Shown here: positions 1 through 11,508 of the stretch, piece by piece | Layout of the letters: every line of letters begins with the position of its first letter | How positions within the stretch are numbered: the stretch's first letter is position 1 | Origin: Ciona savignyi | Lineage: Eukaryota > Chordata > Ascidiacea > Phlebobranchia > Cionidae | DNA: 64,000 bases | Assembly: GCA_000149265.1 (NCBI GenBank) | Contig: CH001355.1 | Coordinates: 124,001 to 188,000 of the forward strand | Reading direction: 5' to 3' | Translations under genes and position numbers: made by a program | Notes under the pieces: model-generated | Told to the model about the DNA's origin: nothing | Databases searched by the model: none | The model's input: only the letters and a program-made list of their open reading frames with translations

Positions 1-400
1 TAAATGGGCAACAACTAAAGGAGGAAACTGCTTACTAAAATCACGGAACCCAATTACCTCCCCTGAACACTAATCACGAACCCACAACTTACCCTACTCA
101 ACTCCAACCCCAATGTTTAAAACTCTAATGTCATAATCTTTTTTTTATATTTATTTTAATATGCGGTTTTTCGTTTTAGTTTCCTTCCAATTAAATTTTT
201 AGAAGCGTTGTGCTGTTAACAACAGCAAGGTGCATTCAAATACTTAGTACTGCCAGAAGTACAGGTATCCTAAATAATACACATGTTTACATGACATATG
301 TAGAATATCCTAACATACCCGTTTACATATGTAATATTGGAATCTAAAAACCAAGTTAATAATTACAAAAAGCAATAAATTATTAGATATTATAACAAGT
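1..400. other. left-edge non-coding DNA
   Basis: No supportable gene. The C-rich stretch near 40-120 vaguely resembles the interior of the GGTACC-ended MITEs at 27.5 and 39.4 kb, but I see no terminal repeats, so I do not call it one. Confidence 0.4.
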
Positions 401-459
401 AAAAAGGAGCTCGACTCATGAAGTTGTTTGCACCTGCAGCGTTCGCGACTAAGACACAT

Positions 460-1260
460 GAACACAAGAAAAGAAAGATGTGGGTTTATACCATGTAGAG
501 AAACTAAAAGTAATATGGTATATCATAATACATTTTTTGTAATCCAGATTTATTTATTTCATTTTGGCGAGTACTTTCGACTAGTGGAAAGATTTTAAAA
601 TAACGGCCAGAATTCTTATATGCTTATCTTTGGATGACACCAAGGAAATTTGATGAGGTATTGGCCATGTTACGACCGTAAATTAAAAAGAAAAACACAC
701 ACTGTTGTTTATCCTTATCGCCACAAGAGAGGCTCGCCATGACTTTAAGGATCTGTGGTATATTTTCATACTTCTCAGTGCAAAGTTATATTGGACTTCG
801 AAATCTACAGCATCTCTTATATTCCCTGAAGTGTGCACTGCGTTCTAAAAATATTGAAAAGGAGTTTGCACGATTGTGGTTTCCAAGATTTGTTGGCAGT
901 GTAGATGGCAAGCATATACTTTTGCAGGCCTCAGACAACAGTGCTGGGTCTAATTTTGTACAGCATTGTTCTTTGCTTGTGTAGACGCTAACTATATAAG
1001 TTCGTGTCGGTAGATATTGGTGGGTATGTATGGGAAGCGACGGGAATCTTCTCGAAATACAAACTTTGGTGAACAGCTTTCTCGGTAAACGGCTACCGTT
1101 ACCAGGTCCAAAGGAGTTCTAAATTCAAAGGACCAAAAATCTCAATTACTTTACAACAAGTCTTTGTAGGAGACAAGATCCTGTCAAGTTTTTAATTATA
1201 GACTATGTAGAGCAAGAAGAATAGTGGAAAACGCATCCGATATTTTTATCGTCGTAGTTC
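460..1260 (+). pseudogene. PIF/Harbinger transposase pseudogene
   Basis: This is a decayed DDE transposase of the PIF/Harbinger family, which cuts and pastes DNA elements flanked by TWA duplications. The family landmarks appear in order. A KRKMWV segment near 470 resembles the family's RRxWVH. A piece from 634 runs RKFDEVLAMLRP, then an in-frame TAA at 679-681, then PQERLAMTLRI. FVGSVDGKHILLQ (about 892-933) matches the core GxxDGKH DDE motif. After frameshifts, NYRLCRARRIVEN (about 1194-1235) matches the conserved C-terminal NYRxSRARxxxEN. Stops at 679 and after 981 and several frame changes rule out a functional protein. I could not find its terminal repeats. Confidence 0.75.
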
Positions 1261-1550
1261 GATAAAATTATCGCTCTTCTGTGGCAACTGGCAAGGTTGC
1301 CATAGAAATTGAATTGGAAGAAGCCATTTCCTGCAAGCCGCTAATTGCGCGATACTTTTGCAACGGATTTTCTAGTGAAAATGGGAGTGTCCCTTGGGAA
1401 AATCCATGAATAAAAAAGCAGTGGAAACCCAAATCGTTTAACCGCTAGGTGGCCGCTCAAAATATTTGTTTCCAAAAACAACTCGTCGCCAGAGACGCGG
1501 GATTCTATTTGAATAAGGGGTAGGGTAGTAGTATAAGTGAGAATACCGGC

Positions 1551-2174
1551 ATGGCATCGAAAAGTAGCAAGAAACGCAGTGGCACGAAAGGGGATGGAAA
1601 CACAAGGTCTGGTGTCGACGATGCTGCTGTTGTACCGGACGATAGTCACCCAGGATTCGGAGGTGGGGCACTAAATGGGCTGCTCGCATGCATACAAGGC
1701 TTAGGTCAGGATGAAGTAGAAAAAATGAAATATTACTTTAGGGGCAATATAATAATTGCGTATGAAGAAGCCCCATCGAGGCTCATATGGGCTCTCCTAA
1801 ACCATATAATGAGTGGTGGGAGTACCACAATTACGGGCATAATGGCACAGCTACAGGTAGCAGAGAATGCTGTGACAAAGTTAAATGAGGACTTGGCCAA
1901 TGCTTCGGGGAAGTTTGGGCGGTTCATGGAGCACAGCATAGAACCAGTACAACAGGGAATCCTTCAGTTCGACAACCTGAAGTCCAGTGCGCCATTGGTC
2001 GCAGGTACAGGACGAATGTATCCAGAATTGAGCCTAGCGAAGAGACAGCGGGTAGAGGCCATGATGGAGGGAGATGGAGAGAAAGGAATGGTCAATGAAG
2101 ATTTCCTGAGCTTGATCAGTGGCGGGAAAAAGGATGGAGGCCAGCGCACTGAGGGCGAGGGAATCAGCCAATAG
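1551..2174 (+). CDS. hypothetical 207-aa protein, intronless
   Basis: An open frame starts at ATG 1551 and ends at TAG 2172. I do not recognise the product. The N-terminus is basic and Ser-rich (MASKSSKKRSG), followed by an acidic/Gly-rich stretch, a middle part likely to be helical (residues about 45-140, with a possible heptad pattern around QLQVAENAVTKLNEDLA) and a charged Gly/Lys-rich tail. No signal peptide, membrane segment or zinc finger is visible. It lies 300 bp after a Harbinger transposase relic, so it could be an element-encoded accessory protein, but it does not look like the usual Myb/SANT or MADF partner. A short A-run at about 2332 could mark a retrocopy. Its open frame among decayed neighbours suggests it is recent or under selection. 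Confidence 0.45.
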   Translation: MASKSSKKRSGTKGDGNTRSGVDDAAVVPDDSHPGFGGGALNGLLACIQGLGQDEVEKMKYYFRGNIIIAYEEAPSRLIWALLNHIMSGGSTTITGIMAQLQVAENAVTKLNEDLANASGKFGRFMEHSIEPVQQGILQFDNLKSSAPLVAGTGRMYPELSLAKRQRVEAMMEGDGEKGMVNEDFLSLISGGKKDGGQRTEGEGISQ

Positions 2175-3155
2175 ACTGCCTTTATTACCGAGACTGCATC
2201 TTTCTTTGTTGTAAATAAGTGTTGACGGTGGTTGTCTTGTTCATACTACTAAGGCCCTTTGGATGTGTTTCAATAATGGAGAATGTTTAAGTTAATCGAT
2301 GTAATTGTAATATACTGTAATTGTCATTGCAGAAAAAAAAAGAGACGCGCAATTCACCTTTTAACTTTACAGAAAAGTGCTAACGCTGTTTTAAGTGAAA
2401 AGTAGGCTTAATTTAGTTGCCAAACGTTATTTAAAATTAAGAAGCGTAAGTACCGTAAATTTTAGTTGCCTAGATTACTGACCGCAAGTTTAGAATACAG
2501 TAGGCTAGGCCTACCGGAAGACTTAAGATTTTCTGTTCACATTCCAGATTACCTTGTTATCATTAAAGGACCTGTCAAGAGTAAGAGGCAAGATGTACAG
2601 CCAACTTACTAAAGGTTAGGCCTGTATTTAATTACTGGTAGGCCTACTTAATTGTATAACTGTATAAAAATACTTCGTGCACCTTAATGCTGTAAGGATC
2701 TAGGGTGGGTTAGTGATGAGTAAAGTTGTCTGTAGTTTCTTATTTCCTACTTTTAGTATTGTCCAGCCCGATTTTAACTATATTTTATTCTAAGATTACA
2801 AGCATATGACAAAAACGATAACTTCCAAAATGCTGAGGTTGTTTTACCAACATTGCCCTGTTTTGGATTTAAACAGCTTGAACAACACCATCGACCCTAC
2901 ATTCCAAATATGACAATATCGTCAATTGAGTGCTATTATAAGGTTTATCTGGCATCTGATCTTGTGTGCTGAAATAATTGTAAGGCTTATTACCAAAGGT
3001 AGTCTTATATTACACAGCCATCGAGTGGCAACATGTAGCTACACCAGATCTGGAAGTGAATTTTATTTATCTGGGATGGTAATGGCTTCTATGCAAAAAA
3101 ATAGTTAGGATGGCGTAATTTAATTAGATGTTACTGCTTACCAGTATATATTTAA
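2175..3155. other. non-coding, no feature recognised
   Basis: AT-rich DNA with only short chance frames. Several AGGCCTA motifs recur (2507, 2618, 2640), but I see no periodic structure. Confidence 0.4.
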
Positions 3156-3670
3156 TTAAATGTTTTTTTTTGGATTTTGGAGCAATGCCAGTAAAGCCTT
3201 GACCAAGGAAATATTAGTGCAACGAGACCAGTTTTTTAAACAGATATTTTTTCTTCCAGGTTGTGTATTATGTATATGCTGCTGAACAACATTTGCATCG
3301 GGCCAAATGTTAATTTCATCTTTGGCTTGCCTTAACTTCATTAAAGTCATAAATAACCGTTGTTTAGATGTAAGCTATTTACTTTTGTAAATTAAGTGGG
3401 ATGCAGCAGGACCTAAAATTAGGAAAAAAAAGTAAACTGTTCAACATCTTTAAAACTACTTTTATACTGTACAAGAGGGGTGGGAGAAATTTTTACATTG
3501 GTTTGAGTAGAAGGTTTTTCTTTTTGATTTGCATTTGTTTCAAATGTTCGGATGACAATAGCTGGCTGTTCTTGATGAGTAGACACCTTAACTTCACTTC
3601 CAACCTCAATATCATCATTCATTGGGATCATGTCAGTGGTGCTTATGGTGGATGTTAGTCCAAAGTCCAA
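3156..3670 (-). other. possible coding remnants on minus strand
   Basis: Two minus-strand open stretches, 3670-3419 and 3350-3156, have protein-like composition (for example DDIEVGSEVKVSTHQEQPA and DEINIWPDANVVQQHIHNT) and are separated by a short interval. I do not recognise the family. They may be exons of an unknown gene or parts of a decayed transposase. The plus-strand frame over the same bases looks random. Confidence 0.25.
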
Positions 3671-5130
3671 CCAAATTTATCTTGCGACCACGCTCTGCTC
3701 GCTTACCACCACACATAATTGTTCTAAAAACTAAAGGCACAGCCTCCTTTAAAAAAATATATATATGTCTGCAAATTAGGCAAAACATTAGAACTGTAAA
3801 GGCCTTGGTCATGTTTAAGACTACTCATTCTTCATCTAGGCTTTACAATATGGGTCTGTAAACCAATAGTTGGATTGCATCGACATCCAATGTACCGTAA
3901 TTAATAGAGTAGTGTAGACCACCTACTTTTTTGTGTTATAGTGTAAATCGTCTTCACTCTTTCTAAGGGGCCAGGTTCCTACCCAGAAAGCATCCGTTCC
4001 GGGATTGACCCTTTTAAGGGCAACCTGTCATTTCCTTCTTATAGTTTTTTTTCTTTGGGAAAACATTGGCCACCCTTTCTGTTGTTGCATTTGGACCCAC
4101 AACACTGAGGCATTGTATAATGTAGGGCAAGGCTATATAGTAAATTACACTAAAATCTGGGTAAGGCGAACAGAACAAATAAGTCTACTGGTAGCCTACG
4201 GTTACTTATACTTGCTGCCAAAAAATGGTAGCCTACGGTTACTTATACTTCCTACCAAAATCGTGCCACGTAAAGACACCGATATCCTGCTGCAGGATAT
4301 TTAGTACATACAACTGCTAAACTCTACTTAATCCAGTCAGAATGTGACATTCATCAGTGAATTACTGTGTTTGTATTTGCCGCATGTGTGTACATTAATT
4401 ACATCCACATCGAACCCTGTGGCGGCATAGACCATTCACATTCCTATATATCTTTTGACAAGTTAATTAATTCATTTGGGGCATTTCGGCAATTTTCCAG
4501 GTATAATAATAAAAGCTATATATCTGCTGTGGTATCGTCGCTGTCTTGACTAATAACGCAATTAAAGTAGTAAGCAGTGACTTTTATATAAATTTGTAAA
4601 TTCTAACACATTTATTTACAACTACGTAGGAAAGAAACTACGCAAGGGTTTCTCGGGCTTTTAAACAAAAGTTCAATTTTTCCGTGCAAAGTACTGACGC
4701 CCAATATAGAAAAAACTTGATTATCCATAGAGAAAATAAAACGAAAATGATAATCAAATACGTATAATTGTCCGTTATGTAAAGTAAAAAAAACTGTTGG
4801 GTGACAAGGAACCGGTTTGCCAGACGAAAAATTCGCCATACGGCCAATTTTTATAAAGTGCATAAAATATACTTTTTAATTTAGCCGATTGGGCTGGTTA
4901 TTTATTTGTCTTTCTATATTTGTTCAACAATTTTAAAATATTAATTCCCGCCAGATTTCGCACCCATTTAAAATGCCGATAACGTACTTTTATGATTATT
5001 TAACTTCAAAGCGTCATAATCAAATGCATGGTTTAAGTTTTGCAATTATAGGGTAAATGCAGCTTAAAACTGTCTCTTTGCCGATTGTTCGTAGACCAAG
5101 AGGGAACAAAACGAATGGAAATATAGTTGG
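3671..5130. other. non-coding, no gene recognised
   Basis: Only short low-complexity frames are seen. A minus frame at 4612-4863 of 83 codons has no recognisable motif. The one structured feature is the short duplication at 4191-4258. Confidence 0.4.
4191..4258 (+). repeat. two-copy tandem duplication
   Basis: The phrase GGTAGCCTACGGTTACTTAT occurs twice in a row about 35 bp apart, with near-identical flanks. It looks like a simple local duplication. Confidence 0.75.
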
Positions 5131-5139
5131 CCGTTTCAA

Positions 5140-5640
5140 TTGCTTGTCACTGCTCCATCATGGCTGCTGACCACCTAGGAGAGATAATTAGGAAAAACGG
5201 AAAAAAGCAACTTTAAATATCTCCGACAACACCTAAGAAAATGTAGCAAAATCATTTCCCATGTTATCTTTTATACTTAAATGGACAAAAAGTTTGCAGT
5301 TCTTATCGACGAGTCGACCGATGTGGCAACAGATAAGCATATGTGTGTCGTCGCCGGTATTACAGCAAAACAAGGTATATTAATGACATCGGCATTTGTA
5401 CGATCGTGGAAGCTAGCGGACAAGCATTTTTTAGTCACTAAATGGAGGATTGTTAAATCGAGGATTAAACCTGGACAACTTGCATTGGGTTTGATTGTGA
5501 GGAAAGTGTTGCCGTGACTTCTTGTCTCGCCACACACGATCAAGCGGTTTATATCCGAATCCGTATGTACTTATGTTCAACTTGAATCAGCGCCAGGAAC
5601 GATCACAGATGATGTTCATTTAGTCCATTTTTTGTTAAGT
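5140..5640 (+). pseudogene. hAT-family transposase fragment
   Basis: The fragment carries the central block of hAT transposases. Upstream, MAADHLGEIIRKNGK (about 5159-5203) and LRQHLRKCSKII match the family's HLxxLI and LxRTKCSxII segments. From 5281 the frame reads KFAVLIDESTDVATDKHMCVV, the hallmark DESTD motif that carries the first catalytic Asp. After 5517 the continuation needs a frame change. It has neither the zinc-finger N-terminus nor the C-terminal dimerisation block. It is a truncated relic and a different lineage from the three other hAT relics here. Confidence 0.7.
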
Positions 5641-5884
5641 CCTCTCTATATACCTTACATGTAGGTAAAAAACACTGCTGTATTTTATTTTTAATTTACT
5701 GTTTATTCTGTGTTTTATACTCATTTTCGTTTGGGAAATTGCTCTTTCTGTGCTTTCGTTACTTAATCGTTATTAGTTAATATGTTTAATTTGAATTGGT
5801 TTCTGTGGCAGCAGGTTTATCACGCTAGTGTTGATTATTAAGGAAACTTACAGTAGTTTATATAACAACGCATGCATTTGTCCC

Positions 5885-6110
5885 GCCGCGTAGTCTTGAG
5901 GTTAAGATCAGCGGCCATTCCCTATGTCCCTGAGAAAAGCACTTAACGGGTGCTTGTACCCAGTGGTTTAAAGGTTTCAATACAAATTTAAGACTACACA
6001 TTTACAGTATTTAGCACACTAAAATACGCTCTGCGTTAAACCACTAAATTAAGTCAATGCAGGTTAAGTGTCTTGCCCAAGTACATAGCCGCAAAAAAAA
6101 AGTGGTGGGA
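5885..6110. repeat. diverged tRNA-derived SINE fragment
   Basis: Phrases such as AAAGCACTTAACGGGTGCTTG and TTGCCCAAGTACATAGCCG echo the core of the main SINE family seen at 13.9, 25.8, 28.7 and 55.0 kb, but the order and flanks are disturbed. It is an old or rearranged copy. Confidence 0.35.
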
Positions 6111-6119
6111 CTGGTCGGT

Positions 6120-7180
6120 TGTTTTTTTTATATCAACCTATTTTCTTTTCTACTGTAGCGTAAAAATAATATGATCGTCCGGGGCGATTTTGGTACAGCC
6201 AAATTTCCGAAATTTTGCCGTAAAAATGCCAACCCTGGCAAAAAAGCGCCATGGCCTTCACTTAAAAAGAATATTCTTGTCCATCGGGAGTTTATGATTT
6301 ACGAAAAATATTATGATTTGCGATAATGAAGTTTAAACCCATTTGATGGCAATCCAACCGATGGATGGTAGAATATCATTTCAGTCTGATGATCAACACA
6401 CATCGTTTACCTCAGGGAGAAACAACAATTGTAAAAAATGCTACCAGACTACTACAGTAAATACTTTCAAAACCCAAAATGATAGACGAAGAAGACTAAG
6501 AAATGTTGAAGTAATACACAAGACTAATTCTTTAAAAAAAATCAAATACATTGTTGAATGTTGACATCCCCCAACTGAACAAAGAGCAACCGGTAAAGCA
6601 GGATTGGATAAAATAACAATGTGGCATTAGCGGTTGGATAATTTGAACATTTCAAATGTATAAAACGTGTGTGACGTAATAGAAAAATCTAATTTAGTAG
6701 GTCAAACGCGTTATTACAACTTACAAGCGAAGTCTTTTATCAAAACAAAAGCTGCAAAAATTACATCTTACTTTGTTTGAATCTATATCAGCGTGGTCCA
6801 ACTACTTTTGACTAACGGACCACTTCACAAAAACGAGACCTCTTGCGGACCACTTAAAACAAGATGGCTATATAAAAACAACGGATTCCCAAAATTTAAA
6901 AACACTGAATGAAGGTTAGGGCATAATTGAAATACAACAGGAAATATCGGAATATTTTATCAGTGATATTATGCCTGTCGTCGAGGCTTCTCTGATACTA
7001 TCGTTTCTACATCCATTTCAACGTTTGGTTGCAAGTCTGAGACTATTTTCCAGTGTTTCGATTTCTGTTCTTCACGAAGAAGAATCAATAGCTTCGTATA
7101 TAATAAATACAGTTTCATGGTGTTACCAGAATGGACTGCAGGCGTCTAGCATTTCAATATGCTCAATCCAATATGAAGAA
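6120..7180. other. non-coding, no gene recognised
   Basis: AT-rich. The phrase GGACCACTT occurs at 6818 and 6846, next to GTGGTCCAAC at 6794, and suggests a small palindromic repeat, but its borders cannot be fixed. Confidence 0.35.
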
Positions 7181-7184
7181 AATG

Positions 7185-7690
7185 CCATCATCCCGGTTAA
7201 AAAATAAAATTGCCGAAAGACTGGTTCGTGGGGTTTATTTCTTGCCAGTAGCATCTAGCCTTACGTTTGCCTGAAGCTTATGGCACGATTAAAGTTTCAA
7301 CAGGTATAACTTTTTTTAAACAACTTCGAGAGTGTTCTTTGACAAGTGTGCAACGATTTAATGATAAAACTGACATAACAACAGTACAAAAACCTAAACG
7401 AATTTTAACACAAAAAAGATTAAATGAAGTGGGGGGTCAAATTCCTCTCGTATTAGTTGCACAGTCGGCGTGGATGAATACCAACCTGTTTGTGGATACT
7501 CTATCACATTTTGTTAAACACATGAACAGCTCGAAAGAAAATTCTAGCCTGTTAGTGGTCGTAGGCGGCGAATTCAGTAAAATGTTACCGTTGCGCGAAC
7601 TTTTATGACGTCACAATCGGCCGTATGCCTTGAACCAAGTGTTTAATCTAACTACTTTCCCTCTGGAATATTGTATGGTCGTCAACAATA
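7185..7690 (+). pseudogene. pogo/Tigger-type transposase fragment
   Basis: This remnant matches the DDE_1 (pogo/Tigger, CENP-B-like) family. Preceding the long frame is the HTH-to-catalytic linker (LRLPEAYGTIKVSTG, FFKQLRE). Then come TDITTVQKPKRILTQK, equivalent to the DxTGxxxVQKP region, and SAWMNTNLFVDTLSHFVKH, the segment before the second Asp. The following LLVVVGGEFSK should read LLVxDGHxSH in an active enzyme, so the catalytic Asp is lost. The stretch between NEVGGQI and SAWM is shorter than usual, implying an internal deletion. The first part needs frame changes near 7210-7270. Confidence 0.7.
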
Positions 7691-7827
7691 CCAAATATTT
7701 ATAAGTCTGCTAATCTGCCCTGTACTGTTAGTTGTTCAAGTGTATTTATTGCGCAACAGTTTATTTAGACGTAATGTAGCAAAGTTTTACCGTAATGACT
7801 AATGAATTCACGATGGAACAAAGATTA

Positions 7828-8545
7828 TTATTGGCATTCATCTGATTCATGCCCTCGTCGCTTTCGTTGAGCACGTCCTGTAACACAAGAGGTTAATTTG
7901 GTGGCCGAGACAATAAACATAGTGGGCAAAAGGATTAACATCTTTAAACAGCGTTTGTACCTCATTTGCCTTTCCTCGCATGTATGCCGCACAATCGTAG
8001 TCCGCTTGATTGAATATCGTGCCATAGCTACGTATGTACGGCTGCTTACGATTAATCTAACGGAGATATCTGGGTTATACTTGCCTATCAATTTAATAAG
8101 GTGCAGCAAGTTTAAATTTTCTTCGGCGTGCCATCGAAAAGTAAAACCCTGGCGACCGAGAAAGGGGATTCTATCTAAAATGCCAAGAAGGGCCTTTCTA
8201 TTTGCCGTTGCCGTAAAACAGACACAACAACTTCGCCACCACCGCTTTGGAGTTTAATCTCGCGACATTTCAGATGATGTTTGCTTGCTTCATGCACTTC
8301 CATGGATTACTTTCTTTTGTTCCACTTAAATCCGTGGACCCAAACTTTACCTTGGCCTTCTGGTATGGCTTCAACGGCTGGACGAAATTTACCGGATTTA
8401 AATGCCCATGAACAAATTTAACATGTCGCTCCCTCGTTCTCGTAAAGAAGCCACGGGAAGTTTTCCTTCCAGGACATTTTAAGGACTTTCAGTTAAAACC
8501 ATCGAATAATTGGAACTCTCACCTTGGGACGAAACACTGCAATCG
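7828..8545 (-). pseudogene. hAT transposase fragment, TTF zinc-finger type
   Basis: Read from 8545 downwards, the minus strand gives FPWLLYENEGATC followed by a short-spaced CxxC, the start of the TTF/ZMYM-type zinc finger found in one hAT group. Next come FKWNKRK and VHEASKHHLKC (the GFxxWxxAxxxxxxHxxSxxH region), then ALLGILDRIPFLGRQG and HAEENLNLLHLIKLIGKYN, matching the family's LARQGLALRGHxExxxNFLxLL segment. It stops before the catalytic DESTD region. Stops and frame changes make it a relic. Confidence 0.65.
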
Positions 8546-9985
8546 ATTTTTTATACTTTATCTAGGGTGTTAAACGTAGGAATATATAGCATAACTAAAT
8601 AACCGTACACGTGCATTTTATTTATTTTTATAACTGTGGTTCGGTATAACCTCGTCAATCCCCCGGTATTTTGGCACAGTTGAAAAAAAATTTGGGGGCA
8701 GAAGAGTAAATGGCTAAAGATTAAAAGAAATTTTTTTTTTCTCTCTTCTGATTGGTTGGTCAGTTACATACAAGACTGTCCATCATATGTGGACATAGGA
8801 CTGACTTGAGTGAGTAGAAACTTTTAGAGGGTGCATAAAATAAATTTGGGTAATTATCATAGAACGTGGATTATGTTTATCCTAAAACTTCATTAAAGTA
8901 ACACTGTAAATTTGTAATACTGTAATATTAACAACTTAAATAACATTACGTTATTATAAAAGGTTCGCAGTGTTGTTGGATACAGTCACACTATTGTTTT
9001 TTTTGTGGTTGCAGGCACAAATAGACATTTTTCACACCTTCTGCGGGTTTTACCCACACACTGTTACGATCGACAATTATGTAATTTTTTTTTGCTTAAT
9101 CGGTAAGTACTTTTCATGGATGAATTTTGTGCTTAATTAATAATGAGGCCATCATCAGATTCACATGACAGTTAATCAGTTGTTTTGACGCATACCTAGT
9201 AAATAACAGTCAACAGTTACTTAAGACAAATCCTTAAAATGCCATTATGGACCGTACTGGCCATTTTTGAGTTCTTCCACTGATCCTGCGGTAACTGATG
9301 AGTCGATCACACATGTCCACCACCCAATGATTTGTTATAGGCACAAATAGCTGCAAAACATCATATGGTTCAATACCAAATACGATTGATGTAATGAATA
9401 ATTGTCGTACCATTTGATAACAGACAATCATCATCGGATACTACCTGTTCACTGGTTCCACGACCCTCTCTTTCATTGCTTTGTAGGAAGAGAGAAATTA
9501 AGAGATAAGATCTTAGCAACAGTCTCAGTTTGAAATTGTTCGTGGCTAACTTCATATGAAACGTTTCGAACACTTCTAGGGTAGCAATTTAGAAGTCCAG
9601 TTTTTTTTTAAATGCTATGCTTTATTGTTTATCCAAGAGCAAATACGTAATTTACACGATAAGATTTCCCAGACTCGCACAAAAACGAGGGAACGTAGTG
9701 CCGGTAATGGGGGTATCTATCGTGCGAAAGCGTAAGAACACATGGTAACTTGCATCTCAACAACATCTAAACGCCACTGGTTGTAACACACATTGTTAAT
9801 GTAAAGTTTTACAATTTTTTTCGGTATTTTTTTTAAATTAAAGGATTCCAACGAAAACACCATCTGTAAATCATTACTTTATATTTTAAAATAACCAGTA
9901 TTTCTGCATTGGCTGGTGTCGAAAACTTACGTCGAATTTTAATGATTTGCCCATCGGTGAAAAATACAAGTTCACTTATCAACGT
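8546..9985. other. non-coding, no gene recognised
   Basis: Several short minus-strand frames (9234-9573) look weakly protein-like, but I found no family motif. T-runs occur at 8733 and 8997. Confidence 0.35.
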
Positions 9986-9989
9986 CAAA

Positions 9990-11390
9990 GCGAATCGTGA
10001 AATAGATGGCCACCCCGATAGCATACTTTTCCAGTATTTCAATGGAATGGAAGTCATCGGAATTGTATTTATTGTCTACCGTGTATAATAAATCCCGACT
10101 ATCTACATTTAAATCATATTTCAAATCAGGCGATGTGATGCTTTAAATCAGATGAAGTATACACTTCGTCTATTGCTTGTTTCCGATATTTTTTATTTAA
10201 TAAACAACGTTATTAGGGTCGGTTTCCAGCAGAAATTTAGCTTTATAGCGAGGGTCAAAGCACTGTTGCTGCCTAGTGGTACAAATTACCTAACAAGTGC
10301 AGTAACTGGGTTTATATCGATCCAACACCAGGGGCATCTGTACTTATAACTTTATACAATCCGTAAATTAGTGGTATTGTTTCGTTCGCTTATAGACAAG
10401 TGGCGCCTGGAAACCAATTTTGTAACCTCGTCGAAAGGTTTTAAGTAAACAAACAAGAGATGCCATTATATCCCAGTGGTTGTACGTTATTGCTCTTACA
10501 GCCGCGGTCAACCGCACCTGATTTGACTGCTTTTGGGCGATGTGAGTAAGTACGTTTTTTTGTTTTGGTAGAAAAGCTTGCAACATGTGCAGTGATAAAT
10601 TCCACCGTGTGACAATTGCTGCCTCTGGTATTCCGGTTGCAGCAATTCCAAGACTCATCTGTGCTTTTTTATACAATGTTGCCGCAGCTATAGTACAACG
10701 GGTGCAGTAAGGTAGAAAGGTTTTGGGAAATTTGAAGCATATGACATATTGAACGTTAAACTTTCAGCGAATTCCCGACAACCAGATTAAGTGTATGTAT
10801 GTGCTAAACACGTATGGTGACATATTTTTAATGGATTAGTAGTAGCATTTATCATGCTTGTAGCATTGTCGGTGACCAGAGCAAAAAACTTTGGATATTA
10901 GAAATAGCCTCAGAAGTATACGCTGCGCTGGTTCTTTCCACGGAGTTGTGCAGCGCCAGAAGCTTGGTTACCACACCGCCATCTTCAGATGGAAATGCGC
11001 TGTTTTGGCCAAATATGATTCCGTCTGACAGCTGGTTTAAAGGTTGGCAGATAAACTCAGTCGGAAATTGACGTTTCTATTTCCTTTACGACTCGGTATT
11101 TTGTACCTGGTCTTCCAATACTGTAGCATTCCTATTAATCCTTTGTCTTCTTCTACCATAGAGAATGGGCTAAACATCTTCACATATCAATTTCGTAATT
11201 GCACTTGTGATCTTGATGACCTTCGGTCGTCCTTTTTGGCGAACATCACTTCAATTGTAGTTTGAACTTTCTTTCTCGGTTGTCCCACTTGTGTTCGTTC
11301 CACGTCGTTTACTGTGTCGTAGTAGACTGACTAGTTATATCATTTTTTACTGCCTTTCCTTCACCTTACTGTTTAAACTTTCCATAATGG
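9990..11390 (-). pseudogene. hAT (ZBED-like) transposase pseudogene
   Basis: Reading the minus strand from about 11.06 kb down gives a hAT core in order: a VERTSAAYTSEAISNIQ segment, FALVTDNATS (the VTDNAxNM motif, about 10860-10890), CHHTCLAHTYTLNLVV (the CxxHxLxLxV motif), then TRWNLSLHMLQAFLPKQK (TRWNSTxxML) within 10676-10368, and finally QCFDPRYKAKFLLE (LDPRYK motif, near 10235-10280). The order is exactly that of ZBED-type hAT transposases. Several frame changes and stops occur. The N-terminal BED finger and the C-terminal dimerisation block are not clear. Confidence 0.7.
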
Positions 11391-11508
11391 TGGATTCGTA
11401 AAAGTAGTTAGTTGTCCAGAGAAATGGGCGGGAACTCGAATTAAGGTTTGACGATTATAATGACATTGGTCATTTATTGCTACTGTGACGAAACATAATA
11501 ATTATGAT

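Noticed and set aside
9234..9573. Minus-strand ORFs with some protein-like phrases, considered as piggyBac
   Set aside because: No piggyBac DDD motif or TTAA-flanked ends could be found.
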